Program-made: the position numbers and the translations under genes
From: Hyphomicrobiales bacterium
Lineage (GTDB): Bacteria > Pseudomonadota > Alphaproteobacteria > Rhizobiales > JACESI01
Assembly: GCA_013911885.1 (NCBI GenBank)
Contig: JACESI010000010.1
Span: 1 to 64,000, forward strand
Reading direction: 5' to 3'
DNA length: 64,000 nt
The notes under the pieces: model-generated
The model's database searches: none
What the model was told of the DNA's origin: nothing
What the model saw: the letters and a program-made list of their open reading frames with translations, nothing else
Part shown: one piece after another, positions 30,973-39,119 of the stretch
Layout of the letters: each line of letters begins with the position of its first letter
Position numbering within the stretch: the stretch's first letter is position 1

Positions 30973-31851
30973 GTGCTTTATGATGTCTCCCTTACGATTG
31001 ATTATTCCTATGATAACAGGGCAGGAACGAGCCGCCATATCATTCGTCTTCTGCCGGCGGATCTGCCCGGCGAACAAAGGCTGATTGCGGGCACTGTTTC
31101 GGCGACGCCAAAGGCGGATGAATGGATCAACCGAACCGATTTTTTCGGTAACCGGTTGGTTGAGGTCGCTTTTTTCGAAGATCATGACGACATCAGTTTC
31201 AGAGCTCAGTCACGCGTCGAGCGCTATAAGGCTATGGATGAACTCGAAATGACACCGCGCGTCTCGGCTCTCGGGCGGGACATTGCCACGCAAACAGACC
31301 TCTCCGCCCTCTCGCCGCACCATTTTGTTGGACCTTCGCCGCGTGTTCCGCTCGAGCTGGCAACCACGGCCTATGCGCTGGAGCGGATCAAGGATGATCC
31401 GTCCGTGCTTGAGGCGGTCGCGCTGATCGGGGCTGGCCTCCACCGCGATCTTGCCTATGATCCGAAGGCAACCAATGTCGAAACGCCGATGCTCACCGCT
31501 TTCAACGGCAGGCACGGGGTCTGTCAGGATTTTGCGCATATCATGATTGCCTGCCTGCGCGGTGTGGGCATTCCGTCCGGATATGTCAGCGGATTTCTAC
31601 GCACGGTACCGCCTGAGGGCAAGCCCCGGCTCGAGGGCGCGGATGCCATGCATGCCTGGGTGCGGGCGTGGTGCGGTGTCGAACGCGGCTGGGTCGAGTA
31701 TGATCCGACCAATGCGGTCTTTGTCGATCTTGACCATATCGTGATCGCGCGTGGGCGGGATTATTTCGATGTCGCGCCGGTCAAAGGCGTTTTGCGTACA
31801 TCGGGCAGCCATAGCACCAAACAGGCTGTTGATGTTGTTCCGGTTGTGTGA
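30973..31851 (+). CDS. Transglutaminase-family cysteine peptidase
   Basis: A 292-aa protein. The N-terminal transglutaminase-N domain (LTIDYSYDNRAGTSRHIIRL) is followed by the catalytic core with Cys184 (RHGVCQDFAHIMIACLR), His227 (DAMHAWVRAW) and Asp244 (VEYDPTNAVFV). The start is GTG at 30973 with AGGAGG (30962-30967) overlapping the stop codon of the preceding gene, so translation is coupled. It lacks a signal peptide. Together with the large DUF2126 protein it gives the operon two papain-like enzymes flanking one ligase-like enzyme. Confidence 0.93.
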   Translation: MLYDVSLTIDYSYDNRAGTSRHIIRLLPADLPGEQRLIAGTVSATPKADEWINRTDFFGNRLVEVAFFEDHDDISFRAQSRVERYKAMDELEMTPRVSALGRDIATQTDLSALSPHHFVGPSPRVPLELATTAYALERIKDDPSVLEAVALIGAGLHRDLAYDPKATNVETPMLTAFNGRHGVCQDFAHIMIACLRGVGIPSGYVSGFLRTVPPEGKPRLEGADAMHAWVRAWCGVERGWVEYDPTNAVFVDLDHIVIARGRDYFDVAPVKGVLRTSGSHSTKQAVDVVPVV

Positions 31852-31895
31852 CCGGCTTGCATGTCCTTCAGGCTCTTCTGAACGTTCCAGCTAAC

Positions 31896-33008
31896 CTATC
31901 TGATTGACTTTTCCATCGTTATGCTATCCGCCGTTTGTATCAGATCGTGAATGAAGCCGAGCTTGTGGAGAATCGCCTCGGTGAGTACGAATGGATAGAA
32001 ATCGTGGTTGCCAATCGATTGGCTCATCGCGTTCATCGCGACCGTCAATGGGATCCAAGCCTCGACAAGAGTGGGCCAATCACTGAGCTTGTAGGGGGTT
32101 TCAGGCAGACTTGCCGCTTCGGTAACGGCGGTGCCTGCAGTGCCGCCAGCCCGGATCGGCTGTGGTGTGACATTGTAGGCGAAGGCGGTCTCCAGAGCGT
32201 CGATCATGTGGATATAATGCGCCCAGGTCTCCGCGAAATCCTCCCACGGATGTGCACTCGCATAGGCGCTGACGTGATGATTGCGCCAATCGGCGGGCGG
32301 GCCGTTTTGATAGTGGTTGCTGAGAGCTGCCGCGTAGTCGACAGAGGCATCGCCGAAACATGCCGTGAAATCCGAATTGCGCCCGCCATCGCGGATCAGA
32401 CAATCCCAGTAGAAATGGCCGACTTCATGTCGAAAATGGCCGATCAGTGTGCGGTAGGGCTCTCCCATGGCGGTGCGGTTTTTCTCGCGGACATCGTCAT
32501 CCGCCTCGGCAATATTGATGGTGATCAGTCCGTTCTCATGGCCAGTCAGGACCCGTTTGATTGTGCCATCGAGAGCCGGCTTGTCGCCCTTGAGGTTGAA
32601 CCGGAGCGTGGTGTCGCCATCCGGCCCCGCGCTTTCGAGCGGAAGGTGGAATTTCTCGATGGAATAGAACAAGAGGCGCTTGGCGCTTTCGAGCCGCGCC
32701 CAGCGTTCGATATTACCGGGCGCTGAGAGATCGGGAATGATCGTGGTGCGGCTGCAACTGGTGCAAAGCCTGCCAGCAACGCCGTGCGTGTTCTTGCCCG
32801 GTATAACCAGCCAGTTGCACGAAATCGCTTCCCGGTTTGCGCAGGCCGCACGCGCTTCGCCATCGGCGCCAAACGCGCTGGTTGCCGCATCGGCGGAAAG
32901 CATCCGGTCAAGTCCGGGCACATAACCAAGAAGCGCTGAACAATTAATGCATTGCGTGTTCTGGAAGTGAACCTCATTGCCGCAATTCGGGCAGGAATAT
33001 CGACGCAT
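31896..33008 (-). CDS. Zinc-ribbon metallopeptidase (DUF2248, putative zinc-binding peptidase)
   Basis: A 370-aa protein. The N-terminus is a zinc ribbon RRYSCPNCGNEVHFQNTQCINC with two CxxC pairs, and a second cysteine motif LCTSCSRTTIIPDL follows near residue 100. The body contains HFRHEVGHFYWDCLI, an HExxH metallopeptidase site, then AALSNHYQNGPP and PWEDFAETWAHYIHMIDALETA, where the Glu/His probably complete zinc binding. The whole matches the DUF2248 family of predicted peptidases of unknown substrate. It converges on the transglutaminase operon (45-bp gap), so functional linkage is possible but not shown. Confidence 0.88.
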   Translation of the reverse strand: MRRYSCPNCGNEVHFQNTQCINCSALLGYVPGLDRMLSADAATSAFGADGEARAACANREAISCNWLVIPGKNTHGVAGRLCTSCSRTTIIPDLSAPGNIERWARLESAKRLLFYSIEKFHLPLESAGPDGDTTLRFNLKGDKPALDGTIKRVLTGHENGLITINIAEADDDVREKNRTAMGEPYRTLIGHFRHEVGHFYWDCLIRDGGRNSDFTACFGDASVDYAAALSNHYQNGPPADWRNHHVSAYASAHPWEDFAETWAHYIHMIDALETAFAYNVTPQPIRAGGTAGTAVTEAASLPETPYKLSDWPTLVEAWIPLTVAMNAMSQSIGNHDFYPFVLTEAILHKLGFIHDLIQTADSITMEKSIR

Positions 33009-33340
33009 AGAAAATTCCGATCGAATGGATGTATTGCCGCGCTGGATGTTGCAAGATCTCTCGAAGACCGAGGAGCCCCGATCACCTAGGCCTCGCCAGT
33101 GCGAAAACCCTGGTCCGTTTCATGATCGGCATGATCTCCATGACGTCAATGTGGGAGCAGAACTTGACCTTTGCATGAAGAAGTTGCGGTTTTCTCGTAT
33201 CTTTCCCCGTTCCTGCCGCTGGTTTGATATTTTTTTGCCCGTGTGGCGACGGTGGTGGCGCATATCGGCTTGCCATACCAGCTTTCACCGGGTTTTGTGC
33301 TGAACGTTCGGCCTTGCTGCTGAAACATGGAGCGTTGCCT
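33009..33340. other. Intergenic stretch, no gene recognised
   Basis: Divergent region between the metallopeptidase and glycosyltransferase-like genes. A few short frames on both strands lack recognisable similarity or ribosome-binding sites. I see no repeat or clear promoter. Confidence 0.4.
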
Positions 33341-34363
33341 TTGACGATCACAACACGCGATAACCGCATCGATCCGGATCTTCCGTCTGCGGGCAGCGTC
33401 GGGCGGGTGATCGTGATCAGCGCGCAGCCGAACTCGACCTATGACCTTTACATCGCCCCCCGCCTCTCGCCAGAAGCGATGGCAAAATCTGTCTTGATTG
33501 ATCCTTTCCGTGAGGATATCGACCGCGCGCTCCCGGTGGCTGAGGGCGATTTCGTTATCATCAACCGCTATGTCACAAGGCGGGTCATGGACTGGCTGGT
33601 GCGTATGCGCCCGCGCCTTGCTGCGGTCGTCTATGTGCTCGACGATGATCTCAGCGCGATGGTGCGCGATCCGGATATGCCGTTTCTGAACCGGGTGCGA
33701 CCGGCGATTACGCTGTGGCATCTGAAGCGATTGCAAGGTCTTGTCAGCCGCCTTCTCGTCTCAACACCGGCGCTCGGGCGTGATTTTGCCAGTTGGGGGG
33801 CGCTCGTTGTGCCGCCGGTCGCCGATCTCGGGGCTTCGGATCCGCGCCCGCTCGATGTCAACCAGATTTATTATTTTGCGAAAATGCACGCGCGCGAGCA
33901 CGCCTTTCTGCGGTCGGTGATCGCTGCGCTGATGGATCGCCATAAGGCGGCACATTTCACCGTGACGGCCCCAAAAGGGCCGATTGCGGCGGCCTGGCGG
34001 TCGGTGCCACGGGTGAGTGTTGTCGATGAAATTGCCTATGCCGATTATGCCGGCTATCTCGCGTCCCTTTCAGCGGGCGGGCTTTTCCTTTTGCCCTTGA
34101 TGACAACGCGGCTCAACCGGAGCCGCTCGAGCGCAAAGCTGATCGAGGCCGCGCGGTCAGGATCGGCGCCGCTCGTCTCGGATCATGACGCCTATGCCGC
34201 CTATCGTGCGGCGACTGGCGCGCCCGGTCTTCCACCGGTGATGGACGACTGGATCGCCAGGATCGAGGAGCGGATGCGGGATCCTGTTCTGGCAATGAAC
34301 GAGCGTGATAAGCTGCGCGCATACCTTGCGGACGATTATGCGCGTCGCGGTTTGATCGTCTGA
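33341..34363 (+). CDS. Glycosyltransferase-like protein (GT-B fold, polysaccharide locus)
   Basis: A 340-aa protein with the look of a GT-B glycosyltransferase C-terminus: VPRVSVVDEIAYADYAGYLASLSAG and SSAKLIEAARSGSAPLVSDHDAY, where the KLIEA...G.PLV.S stretch corresponds to the nucleotide-sugar-binding part of GT4 enzymes. The N-terminal half contains VVYVLDDDLSAMVRDPDMPF, as in CDP/UDP-sugar transferases of capsule loci. No specific family can be named. TTG 33341 is chosen because GGAG lies eight bases upstream; the open frame extends back to an ATG at 33224 with a composition unlike the protein. It converges on the capsule exporter ATPase gene. Confidence 0.6.
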   Translation: MTITTRDNRIDPDLPSAGSVGRVIVISAQPNSTYDLYIAPRLSPEAMAKSVLIDPFREDIDRALPVAEGDFVIINRYVTRRVMDWLVRMRPRLAAVVYVLDDDLSAMVRDPDMPFLNRVRPAITLWHLKRLQGLVSRLLVSTPALGRDFASWGALVVPPVADLGASDPRPLDVNQIYYFAKMHAREHAFLRSVIAALMDRHKAAHFTVTAPKGPIAAAWRSVPRVSVVDEIAYADYAGYLASLSAGGLFLLPLMTTRLNRSRSSAKLIEAARSGSAPLVSDHDAYAAYRAATGAPGLPPVMDDWIARIEERMRDPVLAMNERDKLRAYLADDYARRGLIV

Positions 34364-34400
34364 AGGAGAGATATGCCTTTCATTGTGCGAAGGCTTATCC

Positions 34401-35057
34401 TCAGGCGTTCTGGTTGATTGCGTGAATTGCAATCGCTTCCTCGATGTCATCGTAGAAGGTGAGGACACCCTTGTCGATGATGCAGGCGCTTTCGCAGAAT
34501 TTGCGGATGCTCGGGGTCGCGTGGGAGATCATGATGATGTTGGAATGCTGGAGCTTGCTTTCGAAGACCTCGTCGCATTTTTTCTTGAAGCGCGCATCGC
34601 CGACGGCGGTGATTTCGTCGATCAGATAGTATTTGAAGTCGATCGCCATGCTGATACCGAAGGCGAGGCGGGCTCTCATGCCGCTTGAATAGGAATTGAT
34701 GGGAAGCCGCATCGAGGGGCCGAGTTCGGAAAACTCTTCAACGAATTCAATCACCCGTTCCGTGTCCTGACCATACATGCGGGCAACGAAGCGGGCATTT
34801 TCGAGGCCGGTCATATTGGCATTGAAGCCGCCGGAAAAGCCGAGTGGCCAGGAGACCTTGACATGCCGGATGATGCGCCCCTCATCCGGCAGTTCGGCAC
34901 CGGCGATCAGCCGCATCAGGGTCGATTTTCCCGCGCCATTGTGCCCGATGATCGCAATGTTCCGGTTCGGCGGAAACGTCATGCTGAGGCGATCAAGGAT
35001 GACCTTGCGAACGCCGCTCAGATGATAAGTTTTGCGCACATCGCGAAATTCGATCAT
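34401..35057 (-). CDS. kpsT: Capsule/polysaccharide ABC exporter, ATP-binding subunit
   Basis: A 218-aa ATPase of the KpsT/CtrD/BexA type. It has Walker A GHNGAGKST, signature YSSGMRARLAFGIS, Walker B KYYLIDEITA and the switch histidine in MISHATPSIRKFCE. It is short, without a C-terminal carbohydrate-binding domain, as in group 2 capsule exporters that act with KpsM and KpsE rather than Wzt-type exporters. It lies 8 bases after kpsM on the same strand. It powers export of a lipid-linked capsular polysaccharide across the inner membrane. Confidence 0.93.
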   Translation of the reverse strand: MIEFRDVRKTYHLSGVRKVILDRLSMTFPPNRNIAIIGHNGAGKSTLMRLIAGAELPDEGRIIRHVKVSWPLGFSGGFNANMTGLENARFVARMYGQDTERVIEFVEEFSELGPSMRLPINSYSSGMRARLAFGISMAIDFKYYLIDEITAVGDARFKKKCDEVFESKLQHSNIIMISHATPSIRKFCESACIIDKGVLTFYDDIEEAIAIHAINQNA

Positions 35058-35065
35058 CGCGAACC

Positions 35066-35851
35066 TTATGAAAGCCGCTTGCGATAAAGCCGCTCACCAC
35101 CAAAGCCGATCATGAGAAGAACACCGATGCACGCGAAAAGAAAGGGCTTGTCGAGCAGCACGGATTGATAATTCGGGTAATAGCCCTCCCGCATCCATTC
35201 GATGCAGTGCAGCAGCGGGTTCCATTGCAGGATGGCGCGAACTTCCGGCCCGAAGGCACTTGGAATGAAAAAGATGCCTGACATGAAAAACAGGGGGCGC
35301 GAGAAAATAGCCTCGATCTGTTGCCATGTCGGCCAGAGGCCGAAAATGACAGCATTGGAGACGCCGCCACCGAGACCAAGCAGCGCCGACATCAGAATGG
35401 CGAGAAAGACCTGATCAATCCGCGCCGGGATCGTGCCTTCGCCGATCAGCACCAGAGCGGTGAAGAATAGAAACATCACCATCAGGTAGGTTGCAAAAAT
35501 CAGAATGAAACGCGCGAAAATGAGGTCTGTTTCCTTGACCAGAGGATAGGCAAGAAGGCCCTTGTTTGCACTGAAAACTGCCATCAGCGACGTGCTCAGT
35601 TTGCGGTTCATCTCATAAGGCAGAATGCCGGTTGCAAAGAACAGGGCGAAGCTCGTGCCAAGCGGCGGAGCATGGGTGATCAGTGAGAAAACCAGCACAA
35701 GCGCCGCCACTCCGAGCGCAGGATTAGCAAGTGCCCAGAGATAGCCGAGCTGGGCATTGCCGAAGGCGACCCGTGTTTCGCGCAACACGAGGGCGACGAT
35801 TATTCGTACCTGCACCAGCAGCAGGTTTTCTGGTTTTACCGTCGCGCTCAT
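35066..35851 (-). CDS. kpsM: Capsule/polysaccharide ABC exporter, permease subunit
   Basis: A 261-aa inner-membrane protein of the ABC-2 permease family with six predicted transmembrane segments, including GYLWALANPALGVAALVLVFSLI and IFARFILIFATYLMVMFLFF. The KpsM family pattern is visible in LREGYYPNYQSVLLDKPF near the C-terminus. It pairs with the ATPase immediately downstream. The kpsE-kpsM-kpsT order is typical of capsule export loci. Confidence 0.93.
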   Translation of the reverse strand: MSATVKPENLLLVQVRIIVALVLRETRVAFGNAQLGYLWALANPALGVAALVLVFSLITHAPPLGTSFALFFATGILPYEMNRKLSTSLMAVFSANKGLLAYPLVKETDLIFARFILIFATYLMVMFLFFTALVLIGEGTIPARIDQVFLAILMSALLGLGGGVSNAVIFGLWPTWQQIEAIFSRPLFFMSGIFFIPSAFGPEVRAILQWNPLLHCIEWMREGYYPNYQSVLLDKPFLFACIGVLLMIGFGGERLYRKRLS

Positions 35852-35966
35852 CGTTCGTTTCCATCAAATCCTGCAAAGGATGTTTGTGCCGAAGAAGCAA
35901 AGGCTTTTCTTAATCCGTGATGTAGTTTGGCAGACGGCGTTCCGTCAATCGGCATGAGACCGGGCG

Positions 35967-37298
35967 TCATCTCAGGTGGTCGCGAACCGAATAGACCATC
36001 AATGTCCCCAAGCCCCAGAACAGAAGCGTGACCAGAAGGACCAGAAATGAGTTCAGATAGCGTTCCGGATAGATCGCATCTTCAGGCATGCCGGGCGGGC
36101 TGAAGACCGCAAGGAAACGCTGCTGGCGATCCGCTTCGGCGCGGGCGCGTTCGAGCGAGGCAAGCGTGACCGTATAGGCCTGCTGGGCAAATTCCTGTTC
36201 AACCTGCAAGCGCTCGTAATTTGCAAGAAGCAGCGAAAGGTTGGACGGACTGCCATCCAGGTTCTTGCCCTTCCCACCGATTTCGGCACGCTTCAGATCC
36301 AGTTCGGTCTGAACGGAAGTGATTTCCTTGCGTAGCTGCTGGACCGAGGGTGAAGCTTCCGAAAGGGTTACCAGCAGAGTCGCCAGACGCGCGCGCAATT
36401 CGATCAACTGGCGCTCGAGACCTGTGGTCAGTTCGATCTGCGCCGTCGCCGTTGCAGCCGGATCGAGGGAACTCGTATTCGCCCGGAAATCGCGCAGTTC
36501 GTTGCGGATCAGTTTCAGGCGCAATTCCGCCGAGGAGACTTCCTTTTCGGAAAAACTGACAGCGTCGCGGCGGGCCTGCTGAGAGAGCTTGTTGATCAGT
36601 TCCTGGCAGTATTTGACGATCAGCGAGGCAAGCTGATGTGCGTCTTCAGCGTTGAATGCCTGAACACGAAATGTGATGATTGACGATGCATTGTCAAAGG
36701 CCGGCGAAATCATCCAGTCCCAGTAATCGACCAGATCCTCGATCGGCAGGCCCTGTTCGAGCCTGTAAAGGAAGTCGACATTCTCGTTGCCGAAAACGCG
36801 CTGAAGATCCATCTCTGCTTGCAGTTTTTCGAGCAATTCCCGGCTCTTGAGGAAGTTGAGAATGATATAGGAATCCGTCGTGGTGCTGCCGGAACTCGAC
36901 AATCCCGTGAGGGATCCAAGGAGATCGCCGCCGATCGCAGTTGCATCCATGCTGCGCACCGAGAAACCGGCGCTTGCCGTATAGCGGTCGGAAGCGATGA
37001 AAATGAAATAGATCGAGCCGAGGATCGAGGGCAGGATCACCATCAGGAAAAATGAGATCGCAAGCAGGCGACGGCGAAGCGCCTGTGGCCGGAGCTTCGC
37101 CGCAGCGCTGGTCTGAAAAGTCTCGACAGCTTTCTTGAGCGGCAGGGGAATGACCGGCGCCGATGGCTTCCCGGCCGGAGCGACTGCGGCGAGCGGGCGG
37201 ACGGTCGGCACTTGATGAGGGGCGGGGGCAACGGATGCCGGATTTGCAGGTTTCTCGATTGCCATCCCGTCCGGAGCTCTTTCTGCTTGATCGGCCAT
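35967..37298 (-). CDS. kpsE: Capsule polysaccharide export inner-membrane protein (KpsE/CtrB-like)
   Basis: A 443-aa protein of the KpsE/BexC/CtrB polysaccharide co-polymerase family. A proline/alanine-rich cytoplasmic N-terminus (about 1-80) leads to a first transmembrane helix (LLAISFFLMVILPSILGSIY), a large periplasmic part with DRYTASAGFSVRS and long coiled coils (SEKEVSSAELRLKLIRNEL to about 360), and a C-terminal second helix (SFLVLLVTLLFWGLGTLMVY) closing as SVRDHLR. Such proteins span the periplasm and connect the ABC exporter to an outer-membrane KpsD-like pore, which is not seen in this window. A sigma-70-like promoter lies at 37351-37379. Confidence 0.93.
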   Translation of the reverse strand: MADQAERAPDGMAIEKPANPASVAPAPHQVPTVRPLAAVAPAGKPSAPVIPLPLKKAVETFQTSAAAKLRPQALRRRLLAISFFLMVILPSILGSIYFIFIASDRYTASAGFSVRSMDATAIGGDLLGSLTGLSSSGSTTTDSYIILNFLKSRELLEKLQAEMDLQRVFGNENVDFLYRLEQGLPIEDLVDYWDWMISPAFDNASSIITFRVQAFNAEDAHQLASLIVKYCQELINKLSQQARRDAVSFSEKEVSSAELRLKLIRNELRDFRANTSSLDPAATATAQIELTTGLERQLIELRARLATLLVTLSEASPSVQQLRKEITSVQTELDLKRAEIGGKGKNLDGSPSNLSLLLANYERLQVEQEFAQQAYTVTLASLERARAEADRQQRFLAVFSPPGMPEDAIYPERYLNSFLVLLVTLLFWGLGTLMVYSVRDHLR

Positions 37299-37350
37299 TA
37301 ACGCTCTACCTTTTAAACCGGCAGGTTCATCACTCTATCGATGAGACGAT

Positions 37351-37379
37351 GTTATACTTAATGCTTCAGAACTTAACAA
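37351..37379 (-). promoter_or_regulatory. Sigma-70-like promoter of the kpsE-kpsM-kpsT operon
   Basis: On the minus strand TTGTTA (37374-37379) and TATAAC (37351-37356) are separated by 17 bp, giving a start near 37344 and a leader of about 46 nt before the kpsE ATG. This sits between manC and kpsE in a distinctly AT-rich stretch. Confidence 0.55.
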
Positions 37380-37419
37380 TGTGACAATTCTAAGGGGTGG
37401 TGCCAAGCCGCCTTATAGC

Positions 37420-38868
37420 TCATTTCCTGCCAAATTCGTCATCAAGACGGATGATGTCATCCTCGCCGAGATAAGAGCCGAGCTGCACTTCGATCACTTC
37501 AAGGGGGATCTTTCCCGGATTGGCGAGGCGGTGCACCGCGCCGAGGGGAATATAGGTCGATTGATTTTCAGACAGAATGCGCACCACGCCATCAACCGTC
37601 ACTTCAGCGGTCCCGGAGACAATCACCCAATGTTCGGTGCGATGGTGGTGCTTCTGAAGCGACAACCGTGCGCCGGGGTTCACGAAAAGCCGTTTGATCT
37701 GGAAGCGGTCGCGTTTCAGGATCGAACTGTAGCCGCCCCATGGCCGATAGGTCAGCCGATGCTCTTCGGTAAGGGCTGCGGTATCGGGGTTCGATTTCAA
37801 CTGCTCGACAAGGCGTTTCACATTTTCAGAATCATCGAGAGAACTCACCAGAACGGCGTCATCGGAAACGATGACCGCGAGATTGTCCACACCATTGAGG
37901 GCGACGAGCTTATCGTCGCTGATGACGAGATTGTTGCGCGCATTCAGCGTCACATGCCTGCCCATGACGCTGTTTCCTGCCGCGTCGGGCGGCAGAACGG
38001 TGCGGATTGATTGCCAAGTGCCAAGATCTGACCAGCTGATCGCGGCCGGCACCACCGAGCAGCGGTCGGTCCGCTCAAATACGGCATAATCGACGGAAAT
38101 CGATTTCATTGCTTCAAAAGCAGTCCTGTCGAGGCGGGTGAAATCCCTGTCGCGCTCGGCCTTTTTGACCGCGATGTGCGCTGCATCATGCATGGCCGGT
38201 TCGAAGCGGCGGAGTTCTTCAAGGAAGGTGCCGATTGAAAACACGAACATGCCGGAATTCCAGAAGAAACCGCCCTGGTCCAGAAACGCCGTCGCCGTCT
38301 TTACATCCGGTTTTTCGACAAAGCGCCTGACGTCGCGAAGGCCGGGTGCGGTTTCGCTTCCTGCTTCGATATAGCCATAGCCTGTGGCGGCTGTGGTCGG
38401 TTTGATGCCGAAGGTGACAAGCCTGCCGGACCTCGCACCCTGAACGGCGCTCCTTACAGCGGCCTGATAGGCATCATCCGCGATGATCCGGTGATCGGAT
38501 GGCATGACGTGAAGCACGGGGAGTTCCTGAAGGTTCTGAAGCTCTGGGGCGTCATCGCCAAGATCCTGGCAAAAAAGGGCGCCGACCGCGAGCGCCGGGG
38601 CGGTGTTTCGCGCCGATGGCTCAAGCAGGATCGCCGCCAGCGGAACATTCACGTCCGCTGCCTGCTGCGCAACCAGAAAGCGATAGGCCTCATTGGTGAT
38701 GATGACCGGATCGGCATAAAGATCATCTGCCCGGCAACGCAGGAGCGTTTGCTGAAACAAGCTGCCATTGTCGCCAAGGGCAATGAATTGTTTCGGATAT
38801 TGACCGCGGGAGAGGGGCCAGAGCCGGGTTCCGGAACCCCCGGCAAGAATAATGGGTCTTACAGTCAT
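37420..38868 (-). CDS. manC: Mannose-1-phosphate guanylyltransferase / mannose-6-phosphate isomerase
   Basis: A 482-aa bifunctional type enzyme of the ManC/CpsB/AlgA family that makes GDP-mannose and may also isomerise mannose-6-phosphate. The guanylyltransferase half has [21 protein letters not shown] with FVEKP (RFVEKPDVKTA), and the C-terminal cupin half carries LSLQKHHHRTEHWVIVSGTAEV. A GTG one codon upstream (38871) is the other possible start. It is the first gene on the minus strand before kpsE, and supplies mannose, or precursors for GDP-linked sugars, to the polysaccharide. Confidence 0.95.
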   Translation of the reverse strand: MTVRPIILAGGSGTRLWPLSRGQYPKQFIALGDNGSLFQQTLLRCRADDLYADPVIITNEAYRFLVAQQAADVNVPLAAILLEPSARNTAPALAVGALFCQDLGDDAPELQNLQELPVLHVMPSDHRIIADDAYQAAVRSAVQGARSGRLVTFGIKPTTAATGYGYIEAGSETAPGLRDVRRFVEKPDVKTATAFLDQGGFFWNSGMFVFSIGTFLEELRRFEPAMHDAAHIAVKKAERDRDFTRLDRTAFEAMKSISVDYAVFERTDRCSVVPAAISWSDLGTWQSIRTVLPPDAAGNSVMGRHVTLNARNNLVISDDKLVALNGVDNLAVIVSDDAVLVSSLDDSENVKRLVEQLKSNPDTAALTEEHRLTYRPWGGYSSILKRDRFQIKRLFVNPGARLSLQKHHHRTEHWVIVSGTAEVTVDGVVRILSENQSTYIPLGAVHRLANPGKIPLEVIEVQLGSYLGEDDIIRLDDEFGRK

Positions 38869-39119
38869 CACGGATCAACTTGCGCCTGCGGCGTGCCATT
38901 GTCATCGCCAAAAGAGTGCGCGATAGGTATCATGGACGTTTTGCGGAACCAAGCAATTTACATCGTCCTTGAGGCTTGCCGTCTTGCGCTAAAGTGTCCA
39001 TAGGCTTTCGAATGTCTAGTCGTGCCCGTGGTGGTCGATGATTGCGGTGGCGTTCACTGATCAGCGGGCGTTACGAGACTGGCATTTCCTGTTGGTTTTT
39101 TCACGGTTTTAGATTGCGC

